Shown piece after piece: positions 1-9,254 of a stretch of 64,000 nt of DNA (within the stretch, counting starts at the first letter, position 1; each line of letters starts with the position of its first letter). The DNA is taken from contig NVVV01000002.1 of assembly GCA_002733495.1 (NCBI GenBank), forward strand, positions 60,861-124,860, given 5' to 3'. Below the pieces are notes generated by a model. That model saw only the letters and a program-made list of their open reading frames with translations, made no database searches and was not told the origin of the DNA. The position numbers and the translations under genes were made by a program. This DNA comes from Robiginitomaculum sp. (GTDB lineage: Bacteria; Pseudomonadota; Alphaproteobacteria; Caulobacterales; Maricaulaceae).

Positions 1-47
1 TGTTCCGGCGCGACAGTCATCGCGCAAAGTCTGTGTGTGTTTTGCAT
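1..47 (-). CDS. 5' end of a leftward gene, product unknown (partial)
   Basis: On the minus strand an ATG at 47 is preceded by AAAAGGA, a good ribosome binding site, and opens a frame (MQNTHRLCAMTVAPE...) that runs off the window edge. A sigma70-like promoter and a probable Fur box lie just upstream, so an iron-related role such as a receptor or siderophore function is plausible. Only about 15 residues are visible, so the product cannot be named. Confidence 0.4.
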   Translation of the reverse strand, partial: MQNTHRLCAMTVAPE

Positions 48-72
48 GGGGTTTTCCTTTTGATCGTGACGC

Positions 73-101
73 ACTATAATGAGAATGATTTTCATTCGCA
101 A
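73..101 (-). promoter_or_regulatory. Probable Fur box within a leftward promoter
   Basis: The core GAATGATTTTCATTC (83-97) is a perfect 6-bp inverted repeat with a 3-bp centre and resembles the Fur consensus. On the minus strand TTGCGA (101-96), a 17-bp spacer and TATAGT (78-73) form a good promoter, with the box lying between the two hexamers, the classical place for repression. A perfect TATAAT (75-80) also reads rightward, so a divergent transcript is possible. Binding by Fur is inferred from sequence only. Confidence 0.6.
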
Positions 102-616
102 CATGTTTTTCTGAATTTGTAATTTTGAGTGCTCGGATGTTCAGAGCCGGTATGCTGAAAACATGCCCATTAAACATAGTTCAGTCTTAGGGGTGTATAA
201 ATGCCCCGGTATCCCCCCAAGGAATCGAGATTCCACCTACAGTTTTCAGTGCCCGTTATGAGACAAAAAAAGAGGGCTGGTGCATATAGCCCCAGCCCTT
301 TTTAGGTCGGTCAATGAGGGGCGTTTCCTCCCCGAAAACGCCGAACGAAGCGCCAAGCGCCTCATCTGGTTATCATCTTTGGTGGTCAGGCGCGCTGAGT
401 CAAGGTGGTTAGGCATTTTTCACGCCAGGGTTGCGATAAAAGTCCGCTGGCACTGTGCCATGGGGACAAGCACCTTACGCCTTTTAGGCCATGCCCCTGC
501 GATTTATAGAAAAGGAGAAGCCACTAGATTGGGAGCTATTCCTGAGATGGAATTGGATGATTGGGGTATCGGTGTTATGCCCGTTACAGCGTTTAGATGC
601 GGGAAAATAAAAACCA
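100..616. other. Gene-poor intergenic stretch
   Basis: No convincing protein gene lies here. ORFs over this stretch (280..708 + and 484..714 -) overlap the glycosylase gene out of frame and have no domain character. The sequence contains a small inverted repeat around GGAATCGAGATTCC (about 221-234), a GGCACTGTGCC palindrome near 450 and a bidirectional terminator hairpin at 265-303. A short structured RNA ending at that hairpin is possible on either strand, but no known RNA family was recognised. Confidence 0.4.
265..303. terminator. Bidirectional Rho-independent terminator
   Basis: AGGGCTGG (273-280) pairs with CCAGCCCT (292-299) around an 11-nt loop. A run of seven A lies on the left, which reads as seven U in a minus-strand transcript, and five T lie on the right. 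It has no obvious protein gene directly before it on either strand, which suggests an unannotated short RNA. Confidence 0.65.
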
Positions 617-1198
617 ATGAGTACAAGGAAAAGCCTAATTGGTCGCGTGCAGGCCTGTACGCTTTGCCAGGACCTTCCTCTTGGGCCGAGGCCCCTTTTG
701 CAAATTAATCCCAAGGCGAAAATTCTGATTGCCGGTCAGGCCCCAGGACGTAAAACGCACCTCAAAGGCCGCCCCTTTGATGACCCCTCAGGAGAGAGGT
801 TGCGTCGCTGGATGGGCATCGACCAGGACGTATTTTATGACCCGGAAAAGATTGCCATCCTGCCCATGGGCTTTTGTTATCCAGGCACAGGAAAATCCGG
901 GGATTTGCCACCCCGGCCAGAATGCGAACCGGCCTGGCGCACGCAAATTCTTAGAACGCTGCCCTATATCGAAACCACGCTGGTGATCGGCCAATATGCA
1001 TTAAAATGGCATCTGGGTGCCAAACGGGGCAAAACCCTGACCGAAACGGTTAGAAACTGGCCTACATTCTGGCCGGCACTATTGCCCTTGCCTCATCCGA
1101 GCCCGCGCAATATGCGCTGGTTCAAGAAAAACCCGTGGTTTGAAGAGGACATTCTACCCATTTTACGCTGCAAGATTCAAATGCTGCTGACCTCATAA
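617..1198 (+). CDS. Uracil-DNA glycosylase family protein
   Basis: A 193-residue protein of the uracil-DNA glycosylase superfamily, expected to act on uracil or related damage in DNA. The N-terminal CTLCQDLPLGPRP segment, the GQAPGRKT motif (about 40-47) with the following PFDDPSGERLRRW, and the late PHPSPRN stretch fit the small family-4/5-like group. The ATG at 617 is the first possible start because an in-frame TAA lies at 608. No strong ribosome binding site is visible. The two N-terminal cysteines (CTLC) do not make a full four-cysteine Fe-S set, so activity is not assured. Confidence 0.75.
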   Translation: MSTRKSLIGRVQACTLCQDLPLGPRPLLQINPKAKILIAGQAPGRKTHLKGRPFDDPSGERLRRWMGIDQDVFYDPEKIAILPMGFCYPGTGKSGDLPPRPECEPAWRTQILRTLPYIETTLVIGQYALKWHLGAKRGKTLTETVRNWPTFWPALLPLPHPSPRNMRWFKKNPWFEEDILPILRCKIQMLLTS

Positions 1199-1336
1199 GC
1201 CAGCCCATAAAAGCAAATGTCTGACCTGTAAAAAAACCGGGCAAAATGCAGGTTTTCATCCCCTTTGCCTGAAAAATGTTTTATGACTGCCATGGGATGA
1301 AATACGTAACATTAACAAGAGTCCGGGGGGACACTC

Positions 1337-3538
1337 GTGAAACTTTTTATACGCCTTGCCGCATTCCTTTGCCTTGCGCTCATCTTTGCGCCCATGGCCA
1401 GGGCTGCCTGTGACTTTGATGATGAGGACGGTCTGGACGTCGGCCTTGTGCTTAGTGGTGGCGGGGCTAAGGCCAGCACCCAAGTCGGCGTTTTGCAAAT
1501 CCTCGACGAGCTGGATATTCCGGTGCATTGCATCACCGGCACCAGCATGGGGGCGGTTGTCGGGGCCTTTTACGCCGCCGGGTATTCGGCTGATGAAATT
1601 GGCAATATCATGACGGCCAATAATTGGGGTGCCATTTTTCGCGGCAATGCGCCCAGGCGCGATAAATCCTTTATCGAAAAAGAGCGCGAAGAGACATATT
1701 TTTCCGGTAATGTGGCCAGTATCAGTAAAAACGGTGTGAAGCTGCCGGGCGGCCTGTCCTCGATGAGCGGGCTGAAGCTGTTTTATCGCGAAATTCTTTC
1801 TAACATTCCCAAAGATGCAGACTTTGATGCGCTGGAAATTCCTTTTCGGGCCGTGGCGACCAATCTGCACACGGGCAAGGCCAAGGCCTTTTCCAAAGGT
1901 GATCTGGTGGAAAGCATATTGGCCAGCATGGCCGTGCCCGGTGCGTTTGCACCGCGGCAAATTGATGGTGAGTATTATGTGGATGGCGGTATAGCCACCA
2001 ATTTACCCATTGAAGTGGCAAAAAAAATGGGGGCGGACATTATTATCGCGGTGGATGTTTCCAACCCGCCGCCGCGCCCCCAGTCTGATATTTCGGTTGC
2101 CGGCACAGCACTGCAAATTACCACCATTATTGTCTGGCGCGGGGTACAGCATGAATTATCTCTGCTAACTGAACAAGACCTTCTGATCCGGCCCAACAGC
2201 ATCAATATTGGCACTGCGGCCTATGAACGTTCCGCAGAAGGGATTGCCGCCGGGCGCGAAGTTGCAGAAGGCTTTAAGGAGGCCCTTTTGGCCATCAAGG
2301 CCAAAGCCGCCCCGGCAGAGCGCCATATCATGCGCGCAAAACCGGCAATGGAGGCCACAGAACTTAAGATTGTAAACAATACCGGCATGAAGGATAGCCT
2401 GATCCGCAGCCGGTATTTACAAGGCCAAAGCCACACCGAAAATCCCGTTATCCAAAAGCGACGATTGCGCGATCTGGCCTCTTTTGGCGGCTTTGGTGAA
2501 GTTGACCTTGGCTATTCCAACGGGGCAACGGTGCTGACGGTGGATGAAAACAAGCTGGGCAAAAACCTGTTGCAGGTCGGCCTGAATGCCGCCAATGATT
2601 TTGAGGGCAGTTCCAGCTATTCTATTCTGGCACGTGTCACCCATCGGCCTTTGAGCCAATATGGCGGAGACTTCAGTCTGTCGGGAGAATTTGGCACCAA
2701 TATCGGCTTGAGTGCTGAGTTGTATCAACCCTTAGGCGCTGCTGGGCGTTTTTTTATCCAGCCCGAAATTTTTATGCGCTGGGAACAGCGTAAAATTAAC
2801 ATTCTGAGCTTAAGGGTCGGCGATTTTCGAGCGCGTAAAATCGGTGCTCGGGGCCGTATTGGCCGTGAGATTGGCAAATGGGGCGTTGTGGCGCTTGAAG
2901 GCGGTATAGACACCACGCGCCTGACCGAGATTGTCAGTATTTTTGATGACTTTCAGGCCAATAGTGCGGATCGTGCCAATATAGGCCTCTATTTTGCCAC
3001 CGACACGCTGGACCGCAATGATTGGCCAACATCGGGACAAAGACTGCGTATGCGGGCCAAGCGCACTTATGATTTGGCAAGCAAGAAGGCCGAAACCACC
3101 GACAAGCTGGATATTTCTTTTTTGACGGCGTTTGAATTCCCTGAATTTGGTGTTCTGCTGAATGGTCGTTATGGCGAAATTTCCAATAAAGGCGGGGTGG
3201 ATGCCTCGCTTGAGATTTTCCAGCTTGGCGGCTTTCGCCAAATGGCCGCATTTTCTGATCGTTCCTTGCCGGTAAACTCTTTTGTTTATGGCTCGGTGGA
3301 GGTTTTTCGCAGGTTGACCGATACCGGGAAACTGATTGACTTGCCCATTTATGTGGGGGCGATTGGCGAGTTTAGTCGCCTGCCGCTCAGCTTTTTTGAG
3401 ATTAACCAGCGGGCCAATGCCTATGCTGGCTCGCTCTATATCGGGGCTGATACGCCCTTAGGACCGCTCTTTTTGGGTGGAGCCTATGGCAGCGGTGGAA
3501 CCACCCAGTTTTTCTTTAAATTCGGACGCACGTTTTAG
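1337..3538 (+). CDS. Patatin-like phospholipase with C-terminal outer-membrane barrel
   Basis: A 733-residue secreted lipolytic enzyme. Residues 1-23 form a signal peptide ending ARA. The patatin domain follows, with the oxyanion-hole LSGGGAK (about 40-45), nucleophile motif GTSMG (Ser70) and the catalytic Asp in VDGGIA (Asp216), so the Ser-Asp dyad is complete. A linker leads to a C-terminal half rich in alternating beta-strand patterns that ends in Phe (FGRTF), as in BamA/PlpD-type (type Vd) autotransporters. The start is GTG at 1337 behind a GGGGGG ribosome binding site. It probably hydrolyses phospholipids from the outer membrane or cell exterior. It stands alone, with no operon partner. 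Confidence 0.85.
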   Translation: MKLFIRLAAFLCLALIFAPMARAACDFDDEDGLDVGLVLSGGGAKASTQVGVLQILDELDIPVHCITGTSMGAVVGAFYAAGYSADEIGNIMTANNWGAIFRGNAPRRDKSFIEKEREETYFSGNVASISKNGVKLPGGLSSMSGLKLFYREILSNIPKDADFDALEIPFRAVATNLHTGKAKAFSKGDLVESILASMAVPGAFAPRQIDGEYYVDGGIATNLPIEVAKKMGADIIIAVDVSNPPPRPQSDISVAGTALQITTIIVWRGVQHELSLLTEQDLLIRPNSINIGTAAYERSAEGIAAGREVAEGFKEALLAIKAKAAPAERHIMRAKPAMEATELKIVNNTGMKDSLIRSRYLQGQSHTENPVIQKRRLRDLASFGGFGEVDLGYSNGATVLTVDENKLGKNLLQVGLNAANDFEGSSSYSILARVTHRPLSQYGGDFSLSGEFGTNIGLSAELYQPLGAAGRFFIQPEIFMRWEQRKINILSLRVGDFRARKIGARGRIGREIGKWGVVALEGGIDTTRLTEIVSIFDDFQANSADRANIGLYFATDTLDRNDWPTSGQRLRMRAKRTYDLASKKAETTDKLDISFLTAFEFPEFGVLLNGRYGEISNKGGVDASLEIFQLGGFRQMAAFSDRSLPVNSFVYGSVEVFRRLTDTGKLIDLPIYVGAIGEFSRLPLSFFEINQRANAYAGSLYIGADTPLGPLFLGGAYGSGGTTQFFFKFGRTF

Positions 3539-3686
3539 AAGGGCTTTTGCTTTTGGTGACAAGGCCATGAAGGCTTTGAGCAAAGCGAAGTGAAAACGCA
3601 TTTAAAACAAAAAATTATGAGGGGTTACCCCATTGAACGCGTATTGCAGAAGACGCTGTATGCGAACAGAAAAACAAGGACGTTTC

Positions 3687-4346
3687 ATGAATAAGCTCTT
3701 TCTTTATATGGCGCTAGCCTTCTTTGCCTTTGCTAGCATAACCTTTGCCCAGCCAGCGCAAACACAGAGCGATGCGCAGGCGGCTAGCAAACAAGGGCAT
3801 GACACCACGCAAGCGACCCATGATGAGGCAACTGGCGGCAAAGAGGAAAAAGAGGGGAATTCACACTGGGGGAGCAATGGAGCGAGTACGCCTTTTGAAA
3901 AACTTTTAGCTTATCTTGGCAAGTTCCATGCCCTGGCCGTTCACTTTCCCATTGCGCTTTTTCTAAGCGCTGCACTCGCGCAAGCCTTGCTATTAACCCG
4001 TAAAAAAGAATATTATTCAGACATTGTACGTTTTAGTGTGTGGCTGGCTGCCTTTGGCGCACTGGGAGCAGGCCTTTTGGGCTGGGCCCATGCCGGACCG
4101 GCACCGGCGCAGGAATCCGCTGTTATGATGAATCACCGCTGGATTGGCACAACAATTTTGTTAGGCGGTCTGGCAACGGCCTTGTTAATGGAGGCCGCGC
4201 GTAAGCCATCGGCTTCACCGGCACTGCGCCTAGCCTTCAGCATTACGCTTTTTGTTATGGCCGCTTTTGTAGCAATAAACGGATTTTTAGGCGGTGCCCT
4301 GGCCCATGGCGGCATGAAACACCTTTTACCCGGCATGATGGGCTGA
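3687..4346 (+). CDS. DUF2231-type integral membrane protein
   Basis: A 219-residue membrane protein. The ORF track begins at 3633, but ATG 3687 follows AAGGACG at correct spacing and opens a clean signal-like segment (MNKLFLYMALAFFAFAS). A hydrophilic His/Glu-rich stretch follows, then about four membrane helices starting with the DUF2231-like FHALAVHFPIALFL. The C-terminus is Gly/Met/His-rich. The family often sits next to copper or haem-related genes, and its function is unknown. It heads an operon with an NTF2-like protein and a CnrYXH-like module, so a metal-linked role in the envelope is inferred. Confidence 0.7.
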   Translation: MNKLFLYMALAFFAFASITFAQPAQTQSDAQAASKQGHDTTQATHDEATGGKEEKEGNSHWGSNGASTPFEKLLAYLGKFHALAVHFPIALFLSAALAQALLLTRKKEYYSDIVRFSVWLAAFGALGAGLLGWAHAGPAPAQESAVMMNHRWIGTTILLGGLATALLMEAARKPSASPALRLAFSITLFVMAAFVAINGFLGGALAHGGMKHLLPGMMG

Positions 4347-4377
4347 ACCACACTTTACCAACAGGAAAGAAGAAAAA

Positions 4378-4860
4378 ATGAAAACGATACTGATAAGCAT
4401 AACCGGCGCTGCGGCTCTTGTTCTGGCAGGTGTGGCGATGGCCGACCCTCAAAATGGACAGCATATGGCCCATGAAGAAAAGGCTGCGGATGGCCCAACG
4501 CTGGTCCTGCAAGCCTATGCCAAGGCTATAGCGGATGAGGATGTGGCAGCCATGGGAAAGGCCGTAGCCAGCGAAGGTAATGCGTTCACCGTCTTTGAAG
4601 GCTCAGGCGCAAATGTTGGCTGGGCAGACTATCGTGATCACCATCTGGCCCCGGAATTTGCCAATACCGACTTGAAATTCCATACCTATCAATATCAGGA
4701 CATTACAACACAAAGCGAAGGTGATTTGGCTTTTTCAACTTTCTCAATTAAAATGGAATATACCTATAAGGGAGAAGACAAAAGCCGGACCGGACGGGGT
4801 ACGGCAATATTGAAACGGCAAGATGGTATTTGGAAGATTATCCATTTGCATACATCCTGA
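4378..4860 (+). CDS. Exported NTF2/SnoaL-like protein
   Basis: A 160-residue protein with an N-terminal signal peptide (to about residue 21, ending VAMA) followed by one SnoaL/DUF4440-like alpha-beta cone: an N-terminal helix (LVLQAYAKAIADED) and strands ending GIWKIIHLHTS, typical of the fold. It is likely periplasmic. The NTF2 fold can bind small molecules or act as an enzyme, and no specific catalytic pair could be assigned. It lies 31 bp after the DUF2231 gene and 11 bp before the cnrY-like gene, so it belongs to the metal-sensing operon. Confidence 0.7.
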   Translation: MKTILISITGAAALVLAGVAMADPQNGQHMAHEEKAADGPTLVLQAYAKAIADEDVAAMGKAVASEGNAFTVFEGSGANVGWADYRDHHLAPEFANTDLKFHTYQYQDITTQSEGDLAFSTFSIKMEYTYKGEDKSRTGRGTAILKRQDGIWKIIHLHTS

Positions 4861-4871
4861 AGGAGCGTTGC

Positions 4872-5150
4872 ATGACTGAAAAATTTAATTCCCTGATCAA
4901 TGCCTTGCGCATTAAGGATAAGCCTGCTTTGGCTCCAATTGGCTTGGAAACTAGGGTCTGGCAAACTTTGGGTGCTAGTCCACGACCTCGTTCCACGTTG
5001 TTTTTTGTCATGCAGGCGCTTCAGGCGTTACCTATTGTCTTTACCCTCGCCCTGGGCGGTGCCGTTGGCGCCCGGGCCATGACCAGCTACGATGAAGTTT
5101 CGGCCTTCGCCCCCGTGCCCGCCTACAGCGTCATGCAATTGGTGAAATAG
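4872..5150 (+). CDS. CnrY-like membrane anti-sigma factor (candidate)
   Basis: A 92-residue protein with about 42 cytoplasmic residues, one membrane helix (about 43-67, LFFVMQALQALPIVFTLAL) and a short outer tail. The ATG at 4872 follows GAAGGAG; the longer track ORF runs into the preceding gene. Size, topology and position directly before a CnrX-like sensor and an ECF sigma factor match CnrY, which holds CnrH at the membrane. CnrY proteins diverge strongly, so the call rests mainly on order and topology. Confidence 0.6.
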   Translation: MTEKFNSLINALRIKDKPALAPIGLETRVWQTLGASPRPRSTLFFVMQALQALPIVFTLALGGAVGARAMTSYDEVSAFAPVPAYSVMQLVK

Positions 5151-5152
5151 TT

Positions 5153-5599
5153 ATGGCCAGATACCATTGGCGTAACACCTTAATTGCTGTTGCCTTGAGC
5201 TTTCTTGCTGGCTTGGCAGGCATTTGGGTGGGTCTGAACAGCCTGTCAGATGGCGGATCGAATACGGTTAACCTGCATGAGAGAATTCATCACGAATTTA
5301 TTTTGAACGCGTCGCAAAAAACCGCCTTACATGCTCTTGAAGGGCGATACGCTTCCAGTCAGAAACAATATATTAAGGACCTGAAGGCCGCTAATTTTGA
5401 ATTGGCCGCAGCGATCAAGGCCCATCATACGCTATCGCCCGAAGTGGTGCTGGCCGAACAGGAGTATCTGAAAGTTCTTGGGGCCTTTCAAACTGAAACT
5501 CTGCGTCATATTTTTGCTATGCGAGCCATTCTTTCACATGTGCAAGCGCAAAAGTTCGATGATATTGTGTTGCGATCACTCCATGACATCACCGAATAA
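5153..5599 (+). CDS. cnrX: CnrX-like periplasmic metal sensor
   Basis: A 148-residue protein anchored by one N-terminal helix (about 9-30) with a helical periplasmic sensor domain. CnrX of Cupriavidus metallidurans binds Ni/Co through His42, His46, Glu63, His119 and Met123. Here HERIHH gives His42 and His46, LEGRY gives Glu63, and RHIFAM gives His119 and Met123, all at identical numbers. This supports a working Ni/Co (or Cu/Zn) sensor rather than a generic CpxP-like protein. It starts 3 nt after the cnrY-like stop and overlaps the sigma gene by 17 nt, indicating translational coupling. Confidence 0.88.
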   Translation: MARYHWRNTLIAVALSFLAGLAGIWVGLNSLSDGGSNTVNLHERIHHEFILNASQKTALHALEGRYASSQKQYIKDLKAANFELAAAIKAHHTLSPEVVLAEQEYLKVLGAFQTETLRHIFAMRAILSHVQAQKFDDIVLRSLHDITE

Positions 5600-6167
5600 T
5601 CAAGCCTTTGATGATCAAGTCGACAAGGATTTGATAGCCAGTGCTCTGGCCGGTAATGACCAAGCCTTTACGACGATCATGCGTCGCTACAAGGATAATT
5701 TGTTTCGCTTTGCCTTGCGCCATCTGGATGATTCCGATGATGCCGAAGATGCCGTTCAGGACGCCTTTGTGGCGGCCTATAACAATCTGCACCGCTATAA
5801 ACCTCAATACCGACTGTCCACCTGGCTGTTTCAGATCACCCTGAACAAGTGCCGTGACATCGGGCGCAAACGAAAAACCCGCGCCTTCTTGCAACGCCTG
5901 ACCCCTGGTATTGAAAACACTGTGGCTGGCAGTGATGCCCTTTATAACCCGGAAACCCTCAGCCAGTCGCGCACGGGTGTAGAGCGGCTGAGAGCAGAAA
6001 TAGCGCACCTGCCAAAAGGTGTGAAGACGGCCTTTATCTTGTGTGTTCTGGAAGAGAAGTCACATAAGGATGCCGGGCAAATTCTTAACCTCAGTCCCAA
6101 GGCTGTGGAATTGCGTGTCTATCGGGCGCGCCGACACCTGAAAATGATTGCTAACTCTGATCTGTAA
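5583..6167 (+). CDS. cnrH: CnrH-like ECF sigma factor
   Basis: A 194-residue extracytoplasmic-function sigma factor. Region 2 includes DAEDAVQDAFVAAYNNL and STWLFQITLNKCRD. Region 4 (about 135-190) has the helix-turn-helix KDAGQILNLSPKAVELRVYRARRHL. The ATG at 5583 lies inside the end of cnrX in another frame; the longer track start (5478) would overlap it more. Gene order Y-X-H equals that of cnrYXH, so metal binding by CnrX should release this factor. Its stop abuts the stop of the convergent methyltransferase gene with no gap. No cnrCBA efflux genes follow, so its targets are open. Confidence 0.85.
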   Translation: MTSPNNQAFDDQVDKDLIASALAGNDQAFTTIMRRYKDNLFRFALRHLDDSDDAEDAVQDAFVAAYNNLHRYKPQYRLSTWLFQITLNKCRDIGRKRKTRAFLQRLTPGIENTVAGSDALYNPETLSQSRTGVERLRAEIAHLPKGVKTAFILCVLEEKSHKDAGQILNLSPKAVELRVYRARRHLKMIANSDL

Positions 6168-6872
6168 TCAGTTGGTATAGTCAAGATCACGAATTTGTGC
6201 CTCATCCATGGGCTTTTCAGCATAATAAAGGGAAATACTGCCAACAGGGGTCATGATAACCTGTTTTTCCGCAACGTTTTGAAAACCCGAAGCCTCCATC
6301 AGTTTTGGCAAAACACCTTCGGCATTTGGCTGTGTCGTCTCAAAGCCATCCAGACGCTGGATTGTCTTGAAAAGTGTTCTGGAAAGTGGTGTTTTTTGTT
6401 CACCAAAATCAGCGATATACAAACTGCCACCGGGTTTAAGAACATCAAAGGCCGCTTGAAAAATAGCGCGCTTGGTTTGCACCGTGACATGGTGCAGCAT
6501 CAGGCCGCTGAAGACCTTGTCGACGGTGTTTATTTCAAAATGCCTGCCAAGGGCATCGCCATAGTCTTGTACGAAGGCAATATTAACGCCTGCCTTTGCC
6601 ACTTTATGCCGCGCAATGGATAGAATGGCCGGATCAGGATCAATGCCGGTTATCCGCACGCCTGGTGCAATTCTGGCAATGGCAATATCCAGGCTCGCTG
6701 TACCGCAGCCAATATCGAGAATAATCTCGGATGGCTTCGGACTGATCAGTTGGACCAATGCTTTTCGCCAAGTCTGCTCGCGCGTCGTTAATGCAATAGA
6801 CAGGTCATAAAATGGCGTAAGCCAATGCTTTCCCAAGGCGGGCGTAAACGTATTCTCCTGAGCGGCAGGCAC
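6168..6872 (-). CDS. Class I SAM-dependent methyltransferase
   Basis: A 234-residue UbiE-like methyltransferase. The SAM-binding motif I is ILDIGCGTASLD (about 51-62), followed by the acidic ribose-binding GIDPD and a late GGSLYIADFG strand. It begins 12 bp after the copper ATPase stop on the same strand and is probably co-transcribed with it. The substrate is unknown. Similar enzymes next to metal ATPases have been suggested to methylate metals or quinones, but nothing in the sequence decides this. Confidence 0.8.
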   Translation of the reverse strand: MPAAQENTFTPALGKHWLTPFYDLSIALTTREQTWRKALVQLISPKPSEIILDIGCGTASLDIAIARIAPGVRITGIDPDPAILSIARHKVAKAGVNIAFVQDYGDALGRHFEINTVDKVFSGLMLHHVTVQTKRAIFQAAFDVLKPGGSLYIADFGEQKTPLSRTLFKTIQRLDGFETTQPNAEGVLPKLMEASGFQNVAEKQVIMTPVGSISLYYAEKPMDEAQIRDLDYTN

Positions 6873-6884
6873 GATATCCGCCTC

Positions 6885-9125
6885 CTAAAGCTTAACTCGG
6901 CGCAGGCGTAAAGCATTGGAAATAACGGAGAATGAGCTGAAACTCATGGCCGCAGCGGCAATCATCGGGGAAAGCAAAACACCAAACACCGGATACAGAA
7001 CACCGGCAGCAATCGGCACCCCAAGGGCATTATAGGCAAAAGCAAAAAACAGGTTCTGGCGAATATTCTTCATGGTCGCTTCGGCCAGTCTTCTTGCGCG
7101 CACAATACCGCGCAAATCACCGCGCAAGAGCGTTACGCCGGCGCTTTCCACTGCCACATCAGCCCCGGTGCCCATGGCAATGCCCACATCGGCCTGAGCC
7201 AGTGCGGGGGAATCGTTTACCCCATCACCAGCCATGGCTACCTTGTGCCCCTTGGCCTGCAAGGCCTTAACCAGCTCAGCCTTGCCCTCGGGCATGACCC
7301 CGGCGCGAACCTCATCAATACCCAATTGATCGGCAACGGCCCTCGCGGTGCTTATATGATCGCCGGTGGCCATAATAATCATCAGGCCTTCCTTATGTAG
7401 AGCGTCGATGGCTTCTTGCGTATTTTCCTTGATCGGGTCTGTAACCACCATCAAGGCTGCCGGCCCTCCATCAATGGCCAAAAACATGACCGTTGCGCCC
7501 TTTGCGCGCAAGGCATCCGCCTCGTCCGCATGGCCCTTAAGGTCAATGTCAAGGTTTTGCATAAGTTTGGCATTGCCGAGCGCCAGAATATGCCCTGCAC
7601 TTTCGCCTGTGACGCCCATCCCTGAATGGGAATGGAATTGCTCAACCGGGGAAAGTGGCAAGGTCTTCGCCTTGGCCGCCTTGACGATGGCTTCGGCCAG
7701 AGGGTGGGCGCTGCCTTGTTCCAGTGCCGCTGCATAGCTTAAGATGTCATTCTTATCGTGGCCGCCCAATGGTATGATGTCGGTCAGAACCGGGCGCCCC
7801 TCGGTGAGGGTGCCGGTTTTATCGACAACCAGAATATCAACCTTGGCAAAGCGTTCCAGAGCTTCGGCGTTCTTGATTAACACACCGGCCTGTGCCCCGC
7901 GCCCGGTGGACACCATGATCGAGATCGGTGTCGCCAGGCCCAGCGCACAGGGGCAGGCAATAATCAAAACCGATACGGCGGCAATCAGACCATAGGCCAT
8001 AGGCGGATTTGGCCCCAAAAAGGACCAGGCAACAAAGGCAATGACGGCGCTGAGCACCACGGCGGGCACAAAAATTCCCGATACGGAATCTGCCAGTTTC
8101 TGAATAGGGGCACGCGAACGCTGGGCCTCGGCTACCATGGTGACGATCTGCGCCAGCATCGTGTCGGCCCCGACCCGAGTGGCCTTAAACACAAGAGTGC
8201 CATTGCCATTGATGGTACCGCCAGTGACCAGATCACCGGGCTCTTTTTCAACTGGCAAAGGCTCGCCGGTTAGAAGGGATTCATCAATGTGGCTTTTGCC
8301 CTCAACAACTTCGCCATCCACCGGAACTTTATCGCCCGGACGAATGCGTAAGTGATCACCGGCTTGTACGTCTTCCAGTGGTATATCTTCTTCGGTACCG
8401 TCTTCACGAACAATGCGGGCAGTTTTGGGGGCCAGATCCAGAAGCGCCCGTATGGCACCACCAGTGCGCTCGCGCGCCCGCAGCTCCAGAACCTGCCCGA
8501 GAAGAACCAGAACAATGATAACGGCAGCGGCCTCGAAATAGACGGCAACGCTGCCATCTTCGGCCCGAAAGGCGTCGGGAAAAATTGTTGGCGAAATGGT
8601 CGCAATAAAGCTGTAAATAAAGGCGGCCCCGGTACCCATGGCGATCAGGGTGAACATATTGGGGCTTTTGTTGACGACCGACTGCCAGCCGCGGACAAAA
8701 AATGGCCAGCCTGACCACAAAACCACTGGCGTTGCCAGAACCAGTTCGATAATTCCAGACAGGCGTGCAGGGATCCAATTTTCGAGAGGCATGCCAACCA
8801 GTGGACCCATGGCCAGCACCAGCAAAGGCAGCGTCAGGATCAGGCCAATCCAAAACCGGCGGGTAAAATCAATCAGTTCCGGGTTAGGGCCTTCATCACC
8901 AGTAGGAACCCCCTTGGGTTCCAGCGCCATGCCACATATTGGGCAGTTTCCTGGTCCGACTTGTTCAATTTCAGGGTGCATGGGACAAGTGTAAATAGCA
9001 TTTTTATCCACCGGCCCTGTAGGTTTTGGTGCATGATCATGATCGTGATGGCAGGCATGCTCTTCCTTTGCTTCACCATGATGGGCATGGTTGTGTCCGG
9101 TATGCTTATTGTGATCGTGTTGCAT
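6885..9125 (-). CDS. Cu(I)-exporting P-type ATPase (P1B-1)
   Basis: A 746-residue CopA-type pump. The N-terminus is very His-rich (about 1-35), followed by a heavy-metal-binding YTCPMHPE...CPICGM zinc-ribbon-like domain (about 45-70) instead of classical CxxC HMA domains. Core motifs are complete: ion-site CPC (IIACPCALG), phosphorylation DKTGT, TGD and GDGVND. The P1B-1 signatures are present: N-x6-YN-x4-P in the penultimate helix ([14 protein letters not shown]) and M-x2-SS-x5-N in the last ([11 protein letters not shown]). It is therefore a cytoplasmic Cu(I)/Ag(I) exporter of the inner membrane. AAGGGA precedes the start. Confidence 0.93.
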   Translation of the reverse strand: MQHDHNKHTGHNHAHHGEAKEEHACHHDHDHAPKPTGPVDKNAIYTCPMHPEIEQVGPGNCPICGMALEPKGVPTGDEGPNPELIDFTRRFWIGLILTLPLLVLAMGPLVGMPLENWIPARLSGIIELVLATPVVLWSGWPFFVRGWQSVVNKSPNMFTLIAMGTGAAFIYSFIATISPTIFPDAFRAEDGSVAVYFEAAAVIIVLVLLGQVLELRARERTGGAIRALLDLAPKTARIVREDGTEEDIPLEDVQAGDHLRIRPGDKVPVDGEVVEGKSHIDESLLTGEPLPVEKEPGDLVTGGTINGNGTLVFKATRVGADTMLAQIVTMVAEAQRSRAPIQKLADSVSGIFVPAVVLSAVIAFVAWSFLGPNPPMAYGLIAAVSVLIIACPCALGLATPISIMVSTGRGAQAGVLIKNAEALERFAKVDILVVDKTGTLTEGRPVLTDIIPLGGHDKNDILSYAAALEQGSAHPLAEAIVKAAKAKTLPLSPVEQFHSHSGMGVTGESAGHILALGNAKLMQNLDIDLKGHADEADALRAKGATVMFLAIDGGPAALMVVTDPIKENTQEAIDALHKEGLMIIMATGDHISTARAVADQLGIDEVRAGVMPEGKAELVKALQAKGHKVAMAGDGVNDSPALAQADVGIAMGTGADVAVESAGVTLLRGDLRGIVRARRLAEATMKNIRQNLFFAFAYNALGVPIAAGVLYPVFGVLLSPMIAAAAMSFSSFSVISNALRLRRVKL

Positions 9126-9254
9126 TTATTCATCCCTTAAAAAAGTGGCTGCAAACCCGCCGGGGGATGGCACAGCTTGCAGCCTGAATGCACAGAGAGC
9201 GTATTTACGTACGTTAAGATGCGCACGACGTTTAAGCCCTGTCACATGGTCAGC

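Noticed and set aside
280-708. 142-residue plus-strand ORF
   Set aside because: It starts in a terminator hairpin, overlaps the glycosylase gene in another frame, and has no domain character.
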